From positions 1-64,000 of the forward strand of contig CACGHX010000003.1 in the NCBI GenBank assembly GCA_902573065.1: a stretch of DNA of 64,000 nucleotides, written 5' to 3'. Source of the DNA: an uncultured Pelagibacteraceae bacterium (GTDB lineage: Bacteria > Pseudomonadota > Alphaproteobacteria > Pelagibacterales > Pelagibacteraceae). The number at the start of each line of letters is the position of its first letter. Within the stretch, counting starts at the first letter, position 1. Shown here piece by piece: positions 41,099 through 52,746 of the stretch. The notes below the pieces were generated by a model, which had not been told where the DNA came from, did not search any database, and saw only the letters and a program-made list of their open reading frames with translations. The translations under genes were made by a program, and so were the position numbers.

Positions 41099-42664
41099 TT
41101 AAAATACTATAAATACAGCTATTATAATACCTAAAAAAACTATAATCATATTATTTCTTAAATTTCTAAGTTTTAGTTCTTCAACTTCAAAATTTTTTCC
41201 GTTCAAAGCGCTTAGATTTAACTTTCCTTCCGCAATCATTTGAAGTGTTGTATTTGCATTATCCATAACTTTTGGTAGATCTGGAATTCTATCAAGTATA
41301 TCTTTTGATAATTCAATCGTTTTATTTATTGCAGACTCTGGACCTTTGACACTTTTGATCCAACTTTCTAAAACTGGTCTCGAAATTTTCCAAATATTTG
41401 TATCTGGATCTAATTTTCTAGCAACACCTTCAACTACAACCATTGTTTTTTGAAGCAATAGCAATTGTGTTTGTGTTTGCATATTAAATTTTTCAGTAAT
41501 CTCAAATAACTGCCCCAATAGATTTCCTCCAGAAATATCTTTTATTGATTGACCAAAAATAGGTTCACCAATCGATCGTAGAGCCTGAGCAAAATCATCC
41601 TTGGATGTATTTGGTGGAACTAGTCCTGCTAAAAAATGCATTTCGGCTACTTTTAAATAATCTCTCTCGATAAAACCAAAAAGAATTTCCGCTAAATATT
41701 TTTTGTTGCTTTTATCCAGCCTCCCCATAATGCCAAAATCCACCGGAATAATATTTCCTTCTTTATCAACAAAGAGATTTCCCTGATGCATGTCTGCATG
41801 AAAAAATCCATCCCTCACAGCCTGCTTAAGGAATAACTGAATTAAATTTGTAGAAACTTTCTTTAAATCTACATTTAATTTTTTCAATTTTTCTACTTCT
41901 CTTATTGAAAAACCCTCTATTTTATCTAATGTTAAAATTCTTTTAGAAGTATAGTTCCAATAAATTTTTGGAACTTTAATGCCATTATCGTTAATGGTAT
42001 TTTCCCTTAGCTCACCAGCCGCAGCTGCCTCAAATCTTAAATCCATTTCCACATTTGTTATTTCTTTTAAAAGATTAATAACCTCAACTAATTTTAATCT
42101 TTTAGTTTTTTTAAAAACACTTTCTATTAAAAATGCTAGAAACATCAGAGCATCTAGTTCTTCATTAACAAGAGTATGAATGTTGGGTCTTAAAATTTTA
42201 ATAGCTACATTTTTCTCGTCACCATCAATTTTTATCTTTGCAAAGTGGACTTGCGCTATAGAGGCTGCTGCAATAGGCTCACTTAATGATGAAATATTAT
42301 TATAAGATTTTGATCCTATTTCATTTTCTATTATTTTTTTAGCTTTTTCATTGTCAAAAGCTGGTAATCTATCCTGAAGTTTTTCTAAATCGTTTGCAAT
42401 TTTTTCACCTATTATATCTGGCCTTGTAGCTAAAAATTGGCCTAATTTAATAAATGTTGTGCCCATATCTTCTAAAGATTGACACAACTTTTCGCCAGGT
42501 GTTTTATTTAAATTTGCAATTTTTTTACTCGATCCAATAGAGCATAAATTAAATAAAATTTTTAAACTCATCGGGATAGGTTTTAATTGATCTAAAGTTT
42601 CAATAGCACCTGAAACAGATAATTTTCTTAAAATTTTTAATAAGTTATAAATTTTCTTAAACAT
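41099..42664 (-). CDS. ubiB: Ubiquinone biosynthesis protein UbiB (AarF/ABC1 kinase-like)
   Basis: LGTTFIKLGQFLATRPDIIG-like, AAASIAQVHFA, FFHADMHQGNLFVDKEGNIIPVDFGIMGRL; start trimmed to 42664. Confidence 0.95.
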   Translation of the reverse strand: MFKKIYNLLKILRKLSVSGAIETLDQLKPIPMSLKILFNLCSIGSSKKIANLNKTPGEKLCQSLEDMGTTFIKLGQFLATRPDIIGEKIANDLEKLQDRLPAFDNEKAKKIIENEIGSKSYNNISSLSEPIAAASIAQVHFAKIKIDGDEKNVAIKILRPNIHTLVNEELDALMFLAFLIESVFKKTKRLKLVEVINLLKEITNVEMDLRFEAAAAGELRENTINDNGIKVPKIYWNYTSKRILTLDKIEGFSIREVEKLKKLNVDLKKVSTNLIQLFLKQAVRDGFFHADMHQGNLFVDKEGNIIPVDFGIMGRLDKSNKKYLAEILFGFIERDYLKVAEMHFLAGLVPPNTSKDDFAQALRSIGEPIFGQSIKDISGGNLLGQLFEITEKFNMQTQTQLLLLQKTMVVVEGVARKLDPDTNIWKISRPVLESWIKSVKGPESAINKTIELSKDILDRIPDLPKVMDNANTTLQMIAEGKLNLSALNGKNFEVEELKLRNLRNNMIIVFLGIIIAVFIVF

Positions 42665-42665
42665 T

Positions 42666-43370
42666 TTATATTTTCCAGCCTGAATGAATTGCCGCAATTC
42701 CACCAGATAAGTTTCTAAATTCTACACTTTCAAATCCGTTTGATTTGATGAGCTTTAATAATTCTTCCTGACTATAAAAATCATTTATACTGTTTATTAA
42801 GTATTCGTATGGTTCTGATTTGCCAACAATGTATTTACCTATATGAGGTATCATTTTTGAATATTTTTTATAAAACTCAGATAAAATTTCATTGTTAACT
42901 TTTGAAAATTCTAAACACAAAAATCTACCTCCTGTTTTTAAAACACGCCTGCTTTCATTGATAGCAAGCTTAATATTCGAAAAATTTCTGATTCCAAAAC
43001 TCACCACATATATATCGAACGTTTCATCTTTAAAAGGCAGTTTTTCCGCCTGAGCGCGATACCATTTTACATTAGCTAAATTTTTTAATTTTTTTTCCCC
43101 TATTTTAAACATATTTTTATTTGGTTCTACGCAAGAAACTTTTCCAGAAAAATTAGTTTCTTTCAAGAAAGCTCTAGCGACATCACCTGTGCCTGAAGCT
43201 ACATCAATTAAGTGCTGGTTCTGTCTAGGACTCATCCAGTGAATTAATTTACTTTTCCAAAGCCTGTGTGCACCAAAAGACATTAAGTCATTCATTAAGT
43301 CATACTTATTAAAGACTTCGTTAAAAACTTTTGTCACATATTGTTTTTTTGATTGATTTATATTTTTCAT
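42666..43370 (-). CDS. ubiE: Demethylmenaquinone/ubiquinone methyltransferase
   Basis: VFNEVFNKYDLMNDLMSFGAHRLWK, IDVASGTGDVARAFL, VVSFGIRNFSNI. Confidence 0.97.
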   Translation of the reverse strand: MKNINQSKKQYVTKVFNEVFNKYDLMNDLMSFGAHRLWKSKLIHWMSPRQNQHLIDVASGTGDVARAFLKETNFSGKVSCVEPNKNMFKIGEKKLKNLANVKWYRAQAEKLPFKDETFDIYVVSFGIRNFSNIKLAINESRRVLKTGGRFLCLEFSKVNNEILSEFYKKYSKMIPHIGKYIVGKSEPYEYLINSINDFYSQEELLKLIKSNGFESVEFRNLSGGIAAIHSGWKI

Positions 43371-43385
43371 TTTTTATAAAGTTAT

Positions 43386-44252
43386 ATGCCAGAATTACCC
43401 GAAGTTGAAGTTGTTAGAAAATCGCTACAATCATTTATAAAAGGCCGAGAAATTAAAAAAGTATCAGTTTTTAATAGAAATTTAAGGTATAAAATTAGAA
43501 GAGATTTTGACAAAAAGATCATTAATCAAAAGATAATCTTTATAAGAAGAAGATCTAAATTTCTTTTATTAGGTCTCGAGAATCATAGCGTCATTTTAAT
43601 TCACTTGGGAATGACTGGAAAAATTTTTATAATTAACGATTCTTCTAATAAAGTATTTAAAACAAGTTTTTATTATGAAAATGAAATTAACAAAAAACAC
43701 AATCATTTTATAATTAAATTTAATAAATTCGTAAAGTTAATATATAATGATGTAAGAAAATTTGGTTTTGTTAAAATAATTCCATCTAAAAGTATAAAAG
43801 AAAACAATCATCTAAGACTATTGGGCCCGGAACCATTAAATAAAGATTTTAATTTCAAATATCTTAATACAAAAGTAAAGAATAAAAAAAAAAATATAAA
43901 AAATCTTCTAATGGATCAGAAATTAGTTTCTGGACTTGGAAATATTTATGTTAACGAGATTTTGCACCTTAGTTCTGTTAGTCCTCTCAAAGTTTCAAAA
44001 AATTTAAGTGTTCATCAAGCAAAAAAAATTGTAAAAAATATTAAAATAATTTTATTAACGGCAATTAAATCGGGTGGATCAAGTATAAGAGATTTTAAGG
44101 GAGCTTCAGGTAAGAAAGGTAATTTTCAACAAAAATTCATGGTATATGATAGGAATGGTCAGTTATGCAAAAAAACAGGATGTCGAGGAAAAATTAAAAA
44201 AATTTATATATCTAATCGTTCGACATTCTACTGCTTAAAATGTCAAAAATAG
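43386..44252 (+). CDS. mutM: Formamidopyrimidine-DNA glycosylase
   Basis: MPELPEVEVVRKSL, LIHLGMTGKIF, LMDQKLVSGLGNIYVNEIL, zinc finger at C-terminus. Confidence 0.97.
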   Translation: MPELPEVEVVRKSLQSFIKGREIKKVSVFNRNLRYKIRRDFDKKIINQKIIFIRRRSKFLLLGLENHSVILIHLGMTGKIFIINDSSNKVFKTSFYYENEINKKHNHFIIKFNKFVKLIYNDVRKFGFVKIIPSKSIKENNHLRLLGPEPLNKDFNFKYLNTKVKNKKKNIKNLLMDQKLVSGLGNIYVNEILHLSSVSPLKVSKNLSVHQAKKIVKNIKIILLTAIKSGGSSIRDFKGASGKKGNFQQKFMVYDRNGQLCKKTGCRGKIKKIYISNRSTFYCLKCQK

Positions 44253-44296
44253 TTAAATGTTGACCTCATTATTCTTAACATATATATCTGGCTCAG

Positions 44297-44563
44297 ATGC
44301 CTAATACAAAATCTGCAATTCGAAGAGTTAAAAGAGTAAAAAAACAATCTTTAGTAAATAAATTACGAAGAAGTAGATATAGACTAGCTATCAAAAAAAT
44401 TAACAAATTAATCGAAAAAAAGGATTTGCAAGCTATCAAGAAATTTTACCCAAAATTTCAATCAGAATTAATGCGAATAGCTAAAACAGGGGTTGTAAAA
44501 AGGGAAAACGCCTCAAGAAAAATTGCAAGAATTTCTAAAAAAATAAAAAAAATCAATAAATAG
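44297..44563 (+). CDS. rpsT: 30S ribosomal protein S20
   Basis: MPNTKSAIRRVKRVKKQSLVNKLRRSRYRLAIKKINKLI...GVVKRENASRKIARISKKI. Confidence 0.96.
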   Translation: MPNTKSAIRRVKRVKKQSLVNKLRRSRYRLAIKKINKLIEKKDLQAIKKFYPKFQSELMRIAKTGVVKRENASRKIARISKKIKKINK

Positions 44564-44673
44564 TTGTAAACAATTTAAAGTTGTCTTGTTTTTTAAATCA
44601 TTTGATTAAAAAAAAATCGTGAAACTATATATAGACAATTATTATTGGAGGTTGAATTATTATTTTTGATTTT

Positions 44674-44741
44674 CGACTTGAACGATAATTTTTTTAATTT
44701 TTTTTTATCTTTTTTTTAATTTCATCTTCAACGATTATTTT
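44674..44741. repeat. Degenerate direct repeat in dnaA upstream region
   Basis: CGACTTGAACGATAATTTT (44674) and CATCTTCAACGATTATTTT (44723) share 15 of 19 positions, 49 bp apart. Confidence 0.6.
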
Positions 44742-44827
44742 ACAACTCAAACTCAATTATTTTTTTATTTAAGGAAAAATAAGTTGAATTGAAAAATTTT
44801 TTTAATTAAAAATAAATTTCTTTTAGT

Positions 44828-46213
44828 ATGGAAAAACCATTTAAAATTGAAAAAAATTTAGTTTCAGAAGAGAACGTCCTTAATTGGGTAATAGTTCAGG
44901 AGAGTTTTCAAAAAGCTTTTGGTAGTGAAATCTATTCTAGCTGGCTAAAAAATATTTCTTTAATTAAAGAATATAACCATTATGTAATTTTAGGTGTTCA
45001 AACCAGATTTTTTAGAGATTGGATTACATCAAGATATGCTGATAAAATTTTAAGTGAATTACAAAAGCATAAACTAAGTATTAATAGAATTGAGTTTAAG
45101 ATCGAAGGTGAAAAATTAAACACCAAATCTTTATTATCCAAACCAGATATAAATAAAATATCAGATATAAAAGATGGAGTTTTAAACTATAATCGTTTGA
45201 ATCCAAATTTAAGTTTTGAAAACTTTATAACAGGCAAAAGTAATAATGTTGCTTTTCTTTCAGCAAAAAAGATTGCTTCCGAACTTTCTAGATACAATCC
45301 TTTGTTTATATATGGTGGAGTTGGTTTAGGGAAAACACACTTAATTAATGCAATAGGACTTGCATTAAAAGATACATCAAATGTTATGTTTATATCAGCA
45401 GAAAGATTTATGTATCAATTTATAAAATCAATTAAAAAAAACGAAATGGTAAACTTCAAAGATTTTTTTAGGAAAGCAAATGTTTTTATAATTGACGATA
45501 TACAGTTTATTAGAGGTAAAGAAGGATTGCAGGAAGAGTTTTTCCATACATTTAATAGTTTATTTGATAAAAGTGCACAAATAATAATTTCGTCTGATCG
45601 CCCGCCAAATAGATTAGATAGAGTACAAGATAGAATAAAATCAAGACTATCAGGTGGATTGGTAGTTGATATTGGAGTGCCTGATTATGATTTGAAATTA
45701 AATATTTTGAAAAAGAAAATTAATGAATTTCAAAACTCTTTTCATGAGTACCCTAACTTAAGTGAGGATATAATTGATTATATGGCGAGGGAACCAAACT
45801 TAAATATTAGGGAATTAATTGGTATATTCAATAGAGTGGTTGCTTTTAGTAAAATGAACAAAAAACCATTGAATGTTAACGATTGTAAAATAATTTTAAA
45901 AGATGTTCATAATAACAATAAAGTAGTAAGTATTGATAAAATACAAAACGTAACATCCAATTTTTTTAGTATTAATTTGCAAGAAATGCTGTCTCAAAGA
46001 AGATCCAGGCCTTTAGCAAGACCTAGACAAATTGCGATGTATTTAGCTAAAAAATTAACTACAAGATCATTACCAGAAATTGGAAGAAAGTTCGCAAATA
46101 GAGATCATACAACGGTAATACATGCTGTAAAAACTATTGAAAAATTGTCTCAAGACAACAGTTTAATGAAAAAAAATATTGAAGAGATAACATCAATAAT
46201 TTTGAGCGATTAA
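44828..46213 (+). CDS. dnaA: Chromosomal replication initiator protein DnaA
   Basis: NPLFIYGGVGLGKTHLINAIG, FIDDIQFIRGKEGLQEEFFHTFN, RPRQIAMYLAKKLTTRSLPEIGRKFANRDHTTVIHAV. Confidence 0.99.
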   Translation: MEKPFKIEKNLVSEENVLNWVIVQESFQKAFGSEIYSSWLKNISLIKEYNHYVILGVQTRFFRDWITSRYADKILSELQKHKLSINRIEFKIEGEKLNTKSLLSKPDINKISDIKDGVLNYNRLNPNLSFENFITGKSNNVAFLSAKKIASELSRYNPLFIYGGVGLGKTHLINAIGLALKDTSNVMFISAERFMYQFIKSIKKNEMVNFKDFFRKANVFIIDDIQFIRGKEGLQEEFFHTFNSLFDKSAQIIISSDRPPNRLDRVQDRIKSRLSGGLVVDIGVPDYDLKLNILKKKINEFQNSFHEYPNLSEDIIDYMAREPNLNIRELIGIFNRVVAFSKMNKKPLNVNDCKIILKDVHNNNKVVSIDKIQNVTSNFFSINLQEMLSQRRSRPLARPRQIAMYLAKKLTTRSLPEIGRKFANRDHTTVIHAVKTIEKLSQDNSLMKKNIEEITSIILSD

Positions 46214-46214
46214 A

Positions 46215-47330
46215 ATGCAATTTCAAATAAATCGTGACGTTTTACTCAAGTCACTTTCTATAGCACACAATATCATTGAAAGAAAAAATACTTTGCCAAT
46301 TCTATCAAATGTATTACTTGAAATTAAAAAAGATAAATTAAATATTGTTGCAACTGATCTCGATATATTATTTCTTGATGAAATTACAGATTTTAAATTT
46401 AATAAAGAGGGAAGTACTACAACGTCAGCGACTGTGTTGTTTGATATATTAAAAAAACTACCCCAAAACACAGAAATATCTTTTTCTTTACAAAATGAAA
46501 ATAAACTGAACATTTCTGCTGAAAATTCTAAATTCAATCTTCTTTGTTTACCAGTAGATAATTTTCCAAGTCTTAACGAAAATTTTCAAACAGACGGAAT
46601 AAACATTAATGGTGAAAAATTTTTATCTTTATTAAATAAAACTAAAATATCAATGTCAAATGATGAAACCAGACACTATCTAAATGGAATTTATATACAT
46701 ATTACAGAGTCAGAAAAAACTTCCTACTTAACAGGAGTAGCAACAGATAGTCATAGACTTTCATCTAGTAGTATTATATTGGACAAGATTGATAATTTTA
46801 AACCATTCATTTTACCTAAAAAGGCGGTTTTTCAACTCTGTAATTTACTTCAGGAGAATAAAGAGAATATTTTACTAAACTCTAGTGAAACAAAAATTCA
46901 ATTTAAGATTGGCAAGTCAAAGATAATTTCCAAAGTAATTGATGGAAAGTTTCCAGATTATAAAAAAGTTGTTCCACAAAAAAACAATAAAACTTTAGAA
47001 GTAGATACAAAGGATTTTATTCACTCAGTAGAGCGGGTAATAACAGTATCAATAGATAGAAAAGAAGGTGTAAAAATTGCACTCAAAAAGGGTGAAATCG
47101 AACTTTTTGTAAATAGCTCATCCTCTGGAGAGGGTAAAGAAAATTTAAAAGCTGATTATAATTCAGAAGATTTAACTGTTGGTTTTAATTCTAGGTATTT
47201 ATTGGATATCGCATCCGAAATTCAGGACAAAAAACTTATTATGAATTTAAATGACTCTGTCTCACCGGTGTTAATACAAGATTACTCAGATAAAAATAGC
47301 TATTTTGTAATTATGCCTATGAAAATATGA
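46215..47330 (+). CDS. dnaN: DNA polymerase III beta sliding clamp
   Basis: MQFQINRDVLLKSLSIAHNIIERKNTLPILSNVLLEI; 371 aa; directly after dnaA. Confidence 0.97.
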   Translation: MQFQINRDVLLKSLSIAHNIIERKNTLPILSNVLLEIKKDKLNIVATDLDILFLDEITDFKFNKEGSTTTSATVLFDILKKLPQNTEISFSLQNENKLNISAENSKFNLLCLPVDNFPSLNENFQTDGININGEKFLSLLNKTKISMSNDETRHYLNGIYIHITESEKTSYLTGVATDSHRLSSSSIILDKIDNFKPFILPKKAVFQLCNLLQENKENILLNSSETKIQFKIGKSKIISKVIDGKFPDYKKVVPQKNNKTLEVDTKDFIHSVERVITVSIDRKEGVKIALKKGEIELFVNSSSSGEGKENLKADYNSEDLTVGFNSRYLLDIASEIQDKKLIMNLNDSVSPVLIQDYSDKNSYFVIMPMKI

Positions 47331-47460
47331 AATTATTAGAATTTAGTTAAAAAAAATATTTTGTCTCATATTATCCTTATCAATCAATGATAATTTAATC
47401 TCCAGATAATGATACGTTTTATATAAGCGATAAAAAATGATATATTTATTTTTCTTTTAA

Positions 47461-49533
<2,073 letters not shown>

Positions 49534-49538
49534 CCAAT

Positions 49539-50816
49539 ATGAAACTATCTGATCTTCTTAAATTTGAGGAGGATTTACTCTTAGAAAAGAAGACAGTAGT
49601 CATTCTTAGATGGATAGCCCTTATTGGCCAACTTTTAACAATTTATTTTGTTCATTTTATTGTTGGTTTTAATTTACCAATAATTTTTTGTTCTTTAACA
49701 ATCTTTTGTGGCGGTCTTACTAATATATTCATACAGTTTAATTTTAGAAAAAATCAATTAAGCAATATAGAATCCACAATTCTTTTATTTTACGATGTTA
49801 TTCAATTAGCAGTTTTAATATATTTAACTGGTGGTGTTACTAATCCATTTATAATTTTTCTTATTGTACCAGCACTAATAAGCTCTACTTTATTAAATCT
49901 AGCGAGCACCCTTTTCTTATCAATAATAACTATTATGTCCTTAATACTTTTAACTTTTAATTATTACCCTTTACCAAGTGAAGGGAATTTACATTTTCAT
50001 GTTCCTGATTATTATATTTATTCTATTCCCTCTGCTTTAGTCATAGCCTTAATTTTTCTTAATTATTTTGGTTTTCGTTTTGGCTATGAAGCAAGAAGAA
50101 GAGGTAATGCTTTAAATAAATTAGAACTTGTACTTGCAAAAGAACAAGAGTTAGAGTCAATTGGTCACCAAGCAGCTGCAGCAGCACACTCTTTGGGAAC
50201 ACCATTATCAACAATAACTGTAATTGCTAAGGAGCTTAAAAAAGAAATAGTTGATAATAAAGAATTTAAAGATGATGTGGATACTATTTTAGAACAAGCT
50301 AAAAAATGTGGCGACATACTTAAAAAAATATCTCAGAATCAAATAGTAGATGATGAATACGTTAAAAATATTACGCTTCAGGATTTACTTTTTGAAATAA
50401 CAAAATCTTTTGAAAACATAACTGAGAAGAATTTAAATTTAAATTTAGAAAACGCAAAAAAAAGAATTTCAATAAAAAGATCTGCAGAATTAACATACGG
50501 AATACGTAATTTTGTTGGAAATGCTGTAAAATTTTCAAAAAAAAATATAAATATTAATTTGGTAGGTAATAATCAAACAACAACCTTACAGATTTCTGAT
50601 GATGGCCCAGGATTTCCAGATGATATTTATAAAATTATAGGGGAACCCTACATTACTACCAAATCAAAAAAACTTAAATCAAAAGCAGGCTTAGGATTAG
50701 GAACATTTATAGGAAAAACTTTATTGGAAAGAAAAAAAGCTAACATAGAATTCTTGAAATCTAGTAATGGTGGCGCATTAGTTGAAATTTCGTGGAATAA
50801 CAAAGATTTTGTTTGA
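49539..50816 (+). CDS. regB: RegB/PrrB-type redox sensor histidine kinase
   Basis: GGVTNPF quinone-type motif (49830-49850), AAAAHSLGTPLSTITVIAKEL H-box, KKCGDIL (Cys codon 50307-50309), GLGLGTFIGKTLLERKKA. Confidence 0.92.
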   Translation: MKLSDLLKFEEDLLLEKKTVVILRWIALIGQLLTIYFVHFIVGFNLPIIFCSLTIFCGGLTNIFIQFNFRKNQLSNIESTILLFYDVIQLAVLIYLTGGVTNPFIIFLIVPALISSTLLNLASTLFLSIITIMSLILLTFNYYPLPSEGNLHFHVPDYYIYSIPSALVIALIFLNYFGFRFGYEARRRGNALNKLELVLAKEQELESIGHQAAAAAHSLGTPLSTITVIAKELKKEIVDNKEFKDDVDTILEQAKKCGDILKKISQNQIVDDEYVKNITLQDLLFEITKSFENITEKNLNLNLENAKKRISIKRSAELTYGIRNFVGNAVKFSKKNININLVGNNQTTTLQISDDGPGFPDDIYKIIGEPYITTKSKKLKSKAGLGLGTFIGKTLLERKKANIEFLKSSNGGALVEISWNNKDFV

Positions 50817-50822
50817 AATTAG

Positions 50823-51875
50823 TTATCTAGGTTGCTGTTGTGTTAAACAATGAATTGTTCCAAATCCCCAAACAAGTACCGAACAATCAATTGGAATAAT
50901 CTTTCTATTTTTAAAATGTTTTTTGAATATCCTTAAAACTACTTTATCATTTGAATCATTAAAAATTGGAACTAAAACGATTTTATTTGCAATATAAAAA
51001 TTAAGATAACTTGCAGGTACTCTTATACCTTTAATAAATTTTGGTTTTGGCATAGGCAAATAAATAATCTTAATTTTTTTATTTTCTTGATTTTTAAATT
51101 TTTTTATTATTTTAATATTTTCGTCTAAATTCTTGAAGTTTTTTTCTTTTTTATTATTTTCCTTGGCAATGAATATTTTATTTTTTTCAACAAATCTGGC
51201 AATATCATCAATATGTCCATGCGTATCATCACCACAAATACCATTATTTAACCAAATTATTCTTTTAATCCCAAAGTATTTATTAAATATACGATAATAG
51301 TCTGACTCGGTAAGACCTTTATTTCTTTGTTGAACTTTACTAAGCAAACATTGTTTTGTAGTTAAAAGATAACCACTTCCATTAACATCAATTGATCCAC
51401 CTTCGAGAACAATTTCTTTATTTTTATATTTTGGATTTATCAAATGTGTTTTAGTGGTTTTTTTGACTTTAATATATGCTTTATTATCCTTTTTGAAATT
51501 CTTGTATTTTGACCAAGCATTAAATTTCCAGTTTGTGAGAAACTTCCTACCCTTATTATCTTTAATAAATATTGGTAAAAAGTCCCTAGTCCAAGCCCTA
51601 TTAGTTTTACAAATAATAAAATTAATATTAGTAAATTTGGTTTCAAGAATTCTTAAAAAGAAAGTTGCTTTATTTTTTTCAGATTTATCTTTAACTAAAA
51701 TATTAACTAACTGCACTCTTGATAATTCACTTACTATTTTCCCAAATACAAATGGTATTTGGTCAAATTTACCCGGCCAATCGTCCTTATTATGTGGCCA
51801 GGCTATCCATGTAGATTTTTGAGGTTCCCACTCAGCTGGCATCCTTAGTATGCCTTTATATGCTATCTTAGGCAT
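50823..51875 (-). CDS. aguA: Agmatine deiminase-like (PAD_porph superfamily)
   Basis: MPAEWEPQKSTWIAWPHNKDDWPGKF, EGGSIDVNGSGYLLTTKQCLL, GDDTHGHIDDIARFV, GTIHCLTQQQPR. Confidence 0.9.
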   Translation of the reverse strand: MPKIAYKGILRMPAEWEPQKSTWIAWPHNKDDWPGKFDQIPFVFGKIVSELSRVQLVNILVKDKSEKNKATFFLRILETKFTNINFIICKTNRAWTRDFLPIFIKDNKGRKFLTNWKFNAWSKYKNFKKDNKAYIKVKKTTKTHLINPKYKNKEIVLEGGSIDVNGSGYLLTTKQCLLSKVQQRNKGLTESDYYRIFNKYFGIKRIIWLNNGICGDDTHGHIDDIARFVEKNKIFIAKENNKKEKNFKNLDENIKIIKKFKNQENKKIKIIYLPMPKPKFIKGIRVPASYLNFYIANKIVLVPIFNDSNDKVVLRIFKKHFKNRKIIPIDCSVLVWGFGTIHCLTQQQPR

Positions 51876-52743
51876 CCTTGGGGTTATTTAATATATCTTT
51901 GTAAGAGTCGATTCTCCTATCTCTAAAAAAAGGCCAATGTCGTCGTACATTCTCAACCTGTTTAAAATCTATATCACAAATAACAGTTTTTTCCCCAAGT
52001 TTAGCTTCAGCAATTATATTTCCACTCGGATCAAAAACAATTGTGTTTCCCCAGAATTCTAATTTTTTAGAACCTTGTTTTTCAACACCAACTCTGTTGA
52101 CTGCAGCAACATAAACACCATTTGCAATAGCATGAGATCTTTGTACTGATATCCATGAATTGAGTTGAGATTTTCCATACCTCTTTTTTTCTTTGGGATG
52201 CCAACCTATAGCTGTAGGATAAAAAAGTATTTCTGCACCTTGTAAGGATGTAAGTCTAGCTGCTTCAGGAAACCATTGATCCCAACAAATTAAAGTGCCA
52301 AGATTACCTTGATTTGTTTTAAAAGATTTAAATCCAAGATCACCAGGTGTAAAATAAAATTTTTCATAATATTGCGGATCATCTGGTATATGCATTTTTC
52401 TATATTTACCTGCTAGTCTCCCCTTCTCATTTATAAGCACAAGGCTATTGTGATAAATACCTGTTGTTTTTTTTTCAAAAATTGGTGCGATTATTATTAT
52501 TTTAAGTTCTTTAGCTAATGAACAAAAAATATTAGTTGTTTTTCCAGGAATTTTTTCAGCTAGGTCAAAATTAGAGTGTTTTTTTTGCTGACAAAAATAA
52601 TTTGATAAAAATAATTCTGGTAAACATATAACCTTTGCCTTTTTTTTACATGCTTCTCTAATTCTTTTTATGGCAGAACTCATGTTCTTTTTTTGGTCAG
52701 ATGACATTTTCATCTGTATTAGAGCTATTCTTGTTTTTGTCAT
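51868..52743 (-). CDS. aguB: N-carbamoylputrescine amidase-like nitrilase family protein
   Basis: ICLPELFLSNYFCQ, AGKYRKMHIPDDPQYYEKFYFTPGDLGFKSF, GTLICWDQWFPEAAR. Confidence 0.92.
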   Translation of the reverse strand: MTKTRIALIQMKMSSDQKKNMSSAIKRIREACKKKAKVICLPELFLSNYFCQQKKHSNFDLAEKIPGKTTNIFCSLAKELKIIIIAPIFEKKTTGIYHNSLVLINEKGRLAGKYRKMHIPDDPQYYEKFYFTPGDLGFKSFKTNQGNLGTLICWDQWFPEAARLTSLQGAEILFYPTAIGWHPKEKKRYGKSQLNSWISVQRSHAIANGVYVAAVNRVGVEKQGSKKLEFWGNTIVFDPSGNIIAEAKLGEKTVICDIDFKQVENVRRHWPFFRDRRIDSYKDILNNPKDA

Positions 52744-52746
52744 TTT

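Noticed and set aside
51454-51822. 122-aa ORF antisense to the agmatine deiminase-like gene
   Set aside because: Complement of a recognised CDS, hydrophobic low-complexity translation without domain signature.
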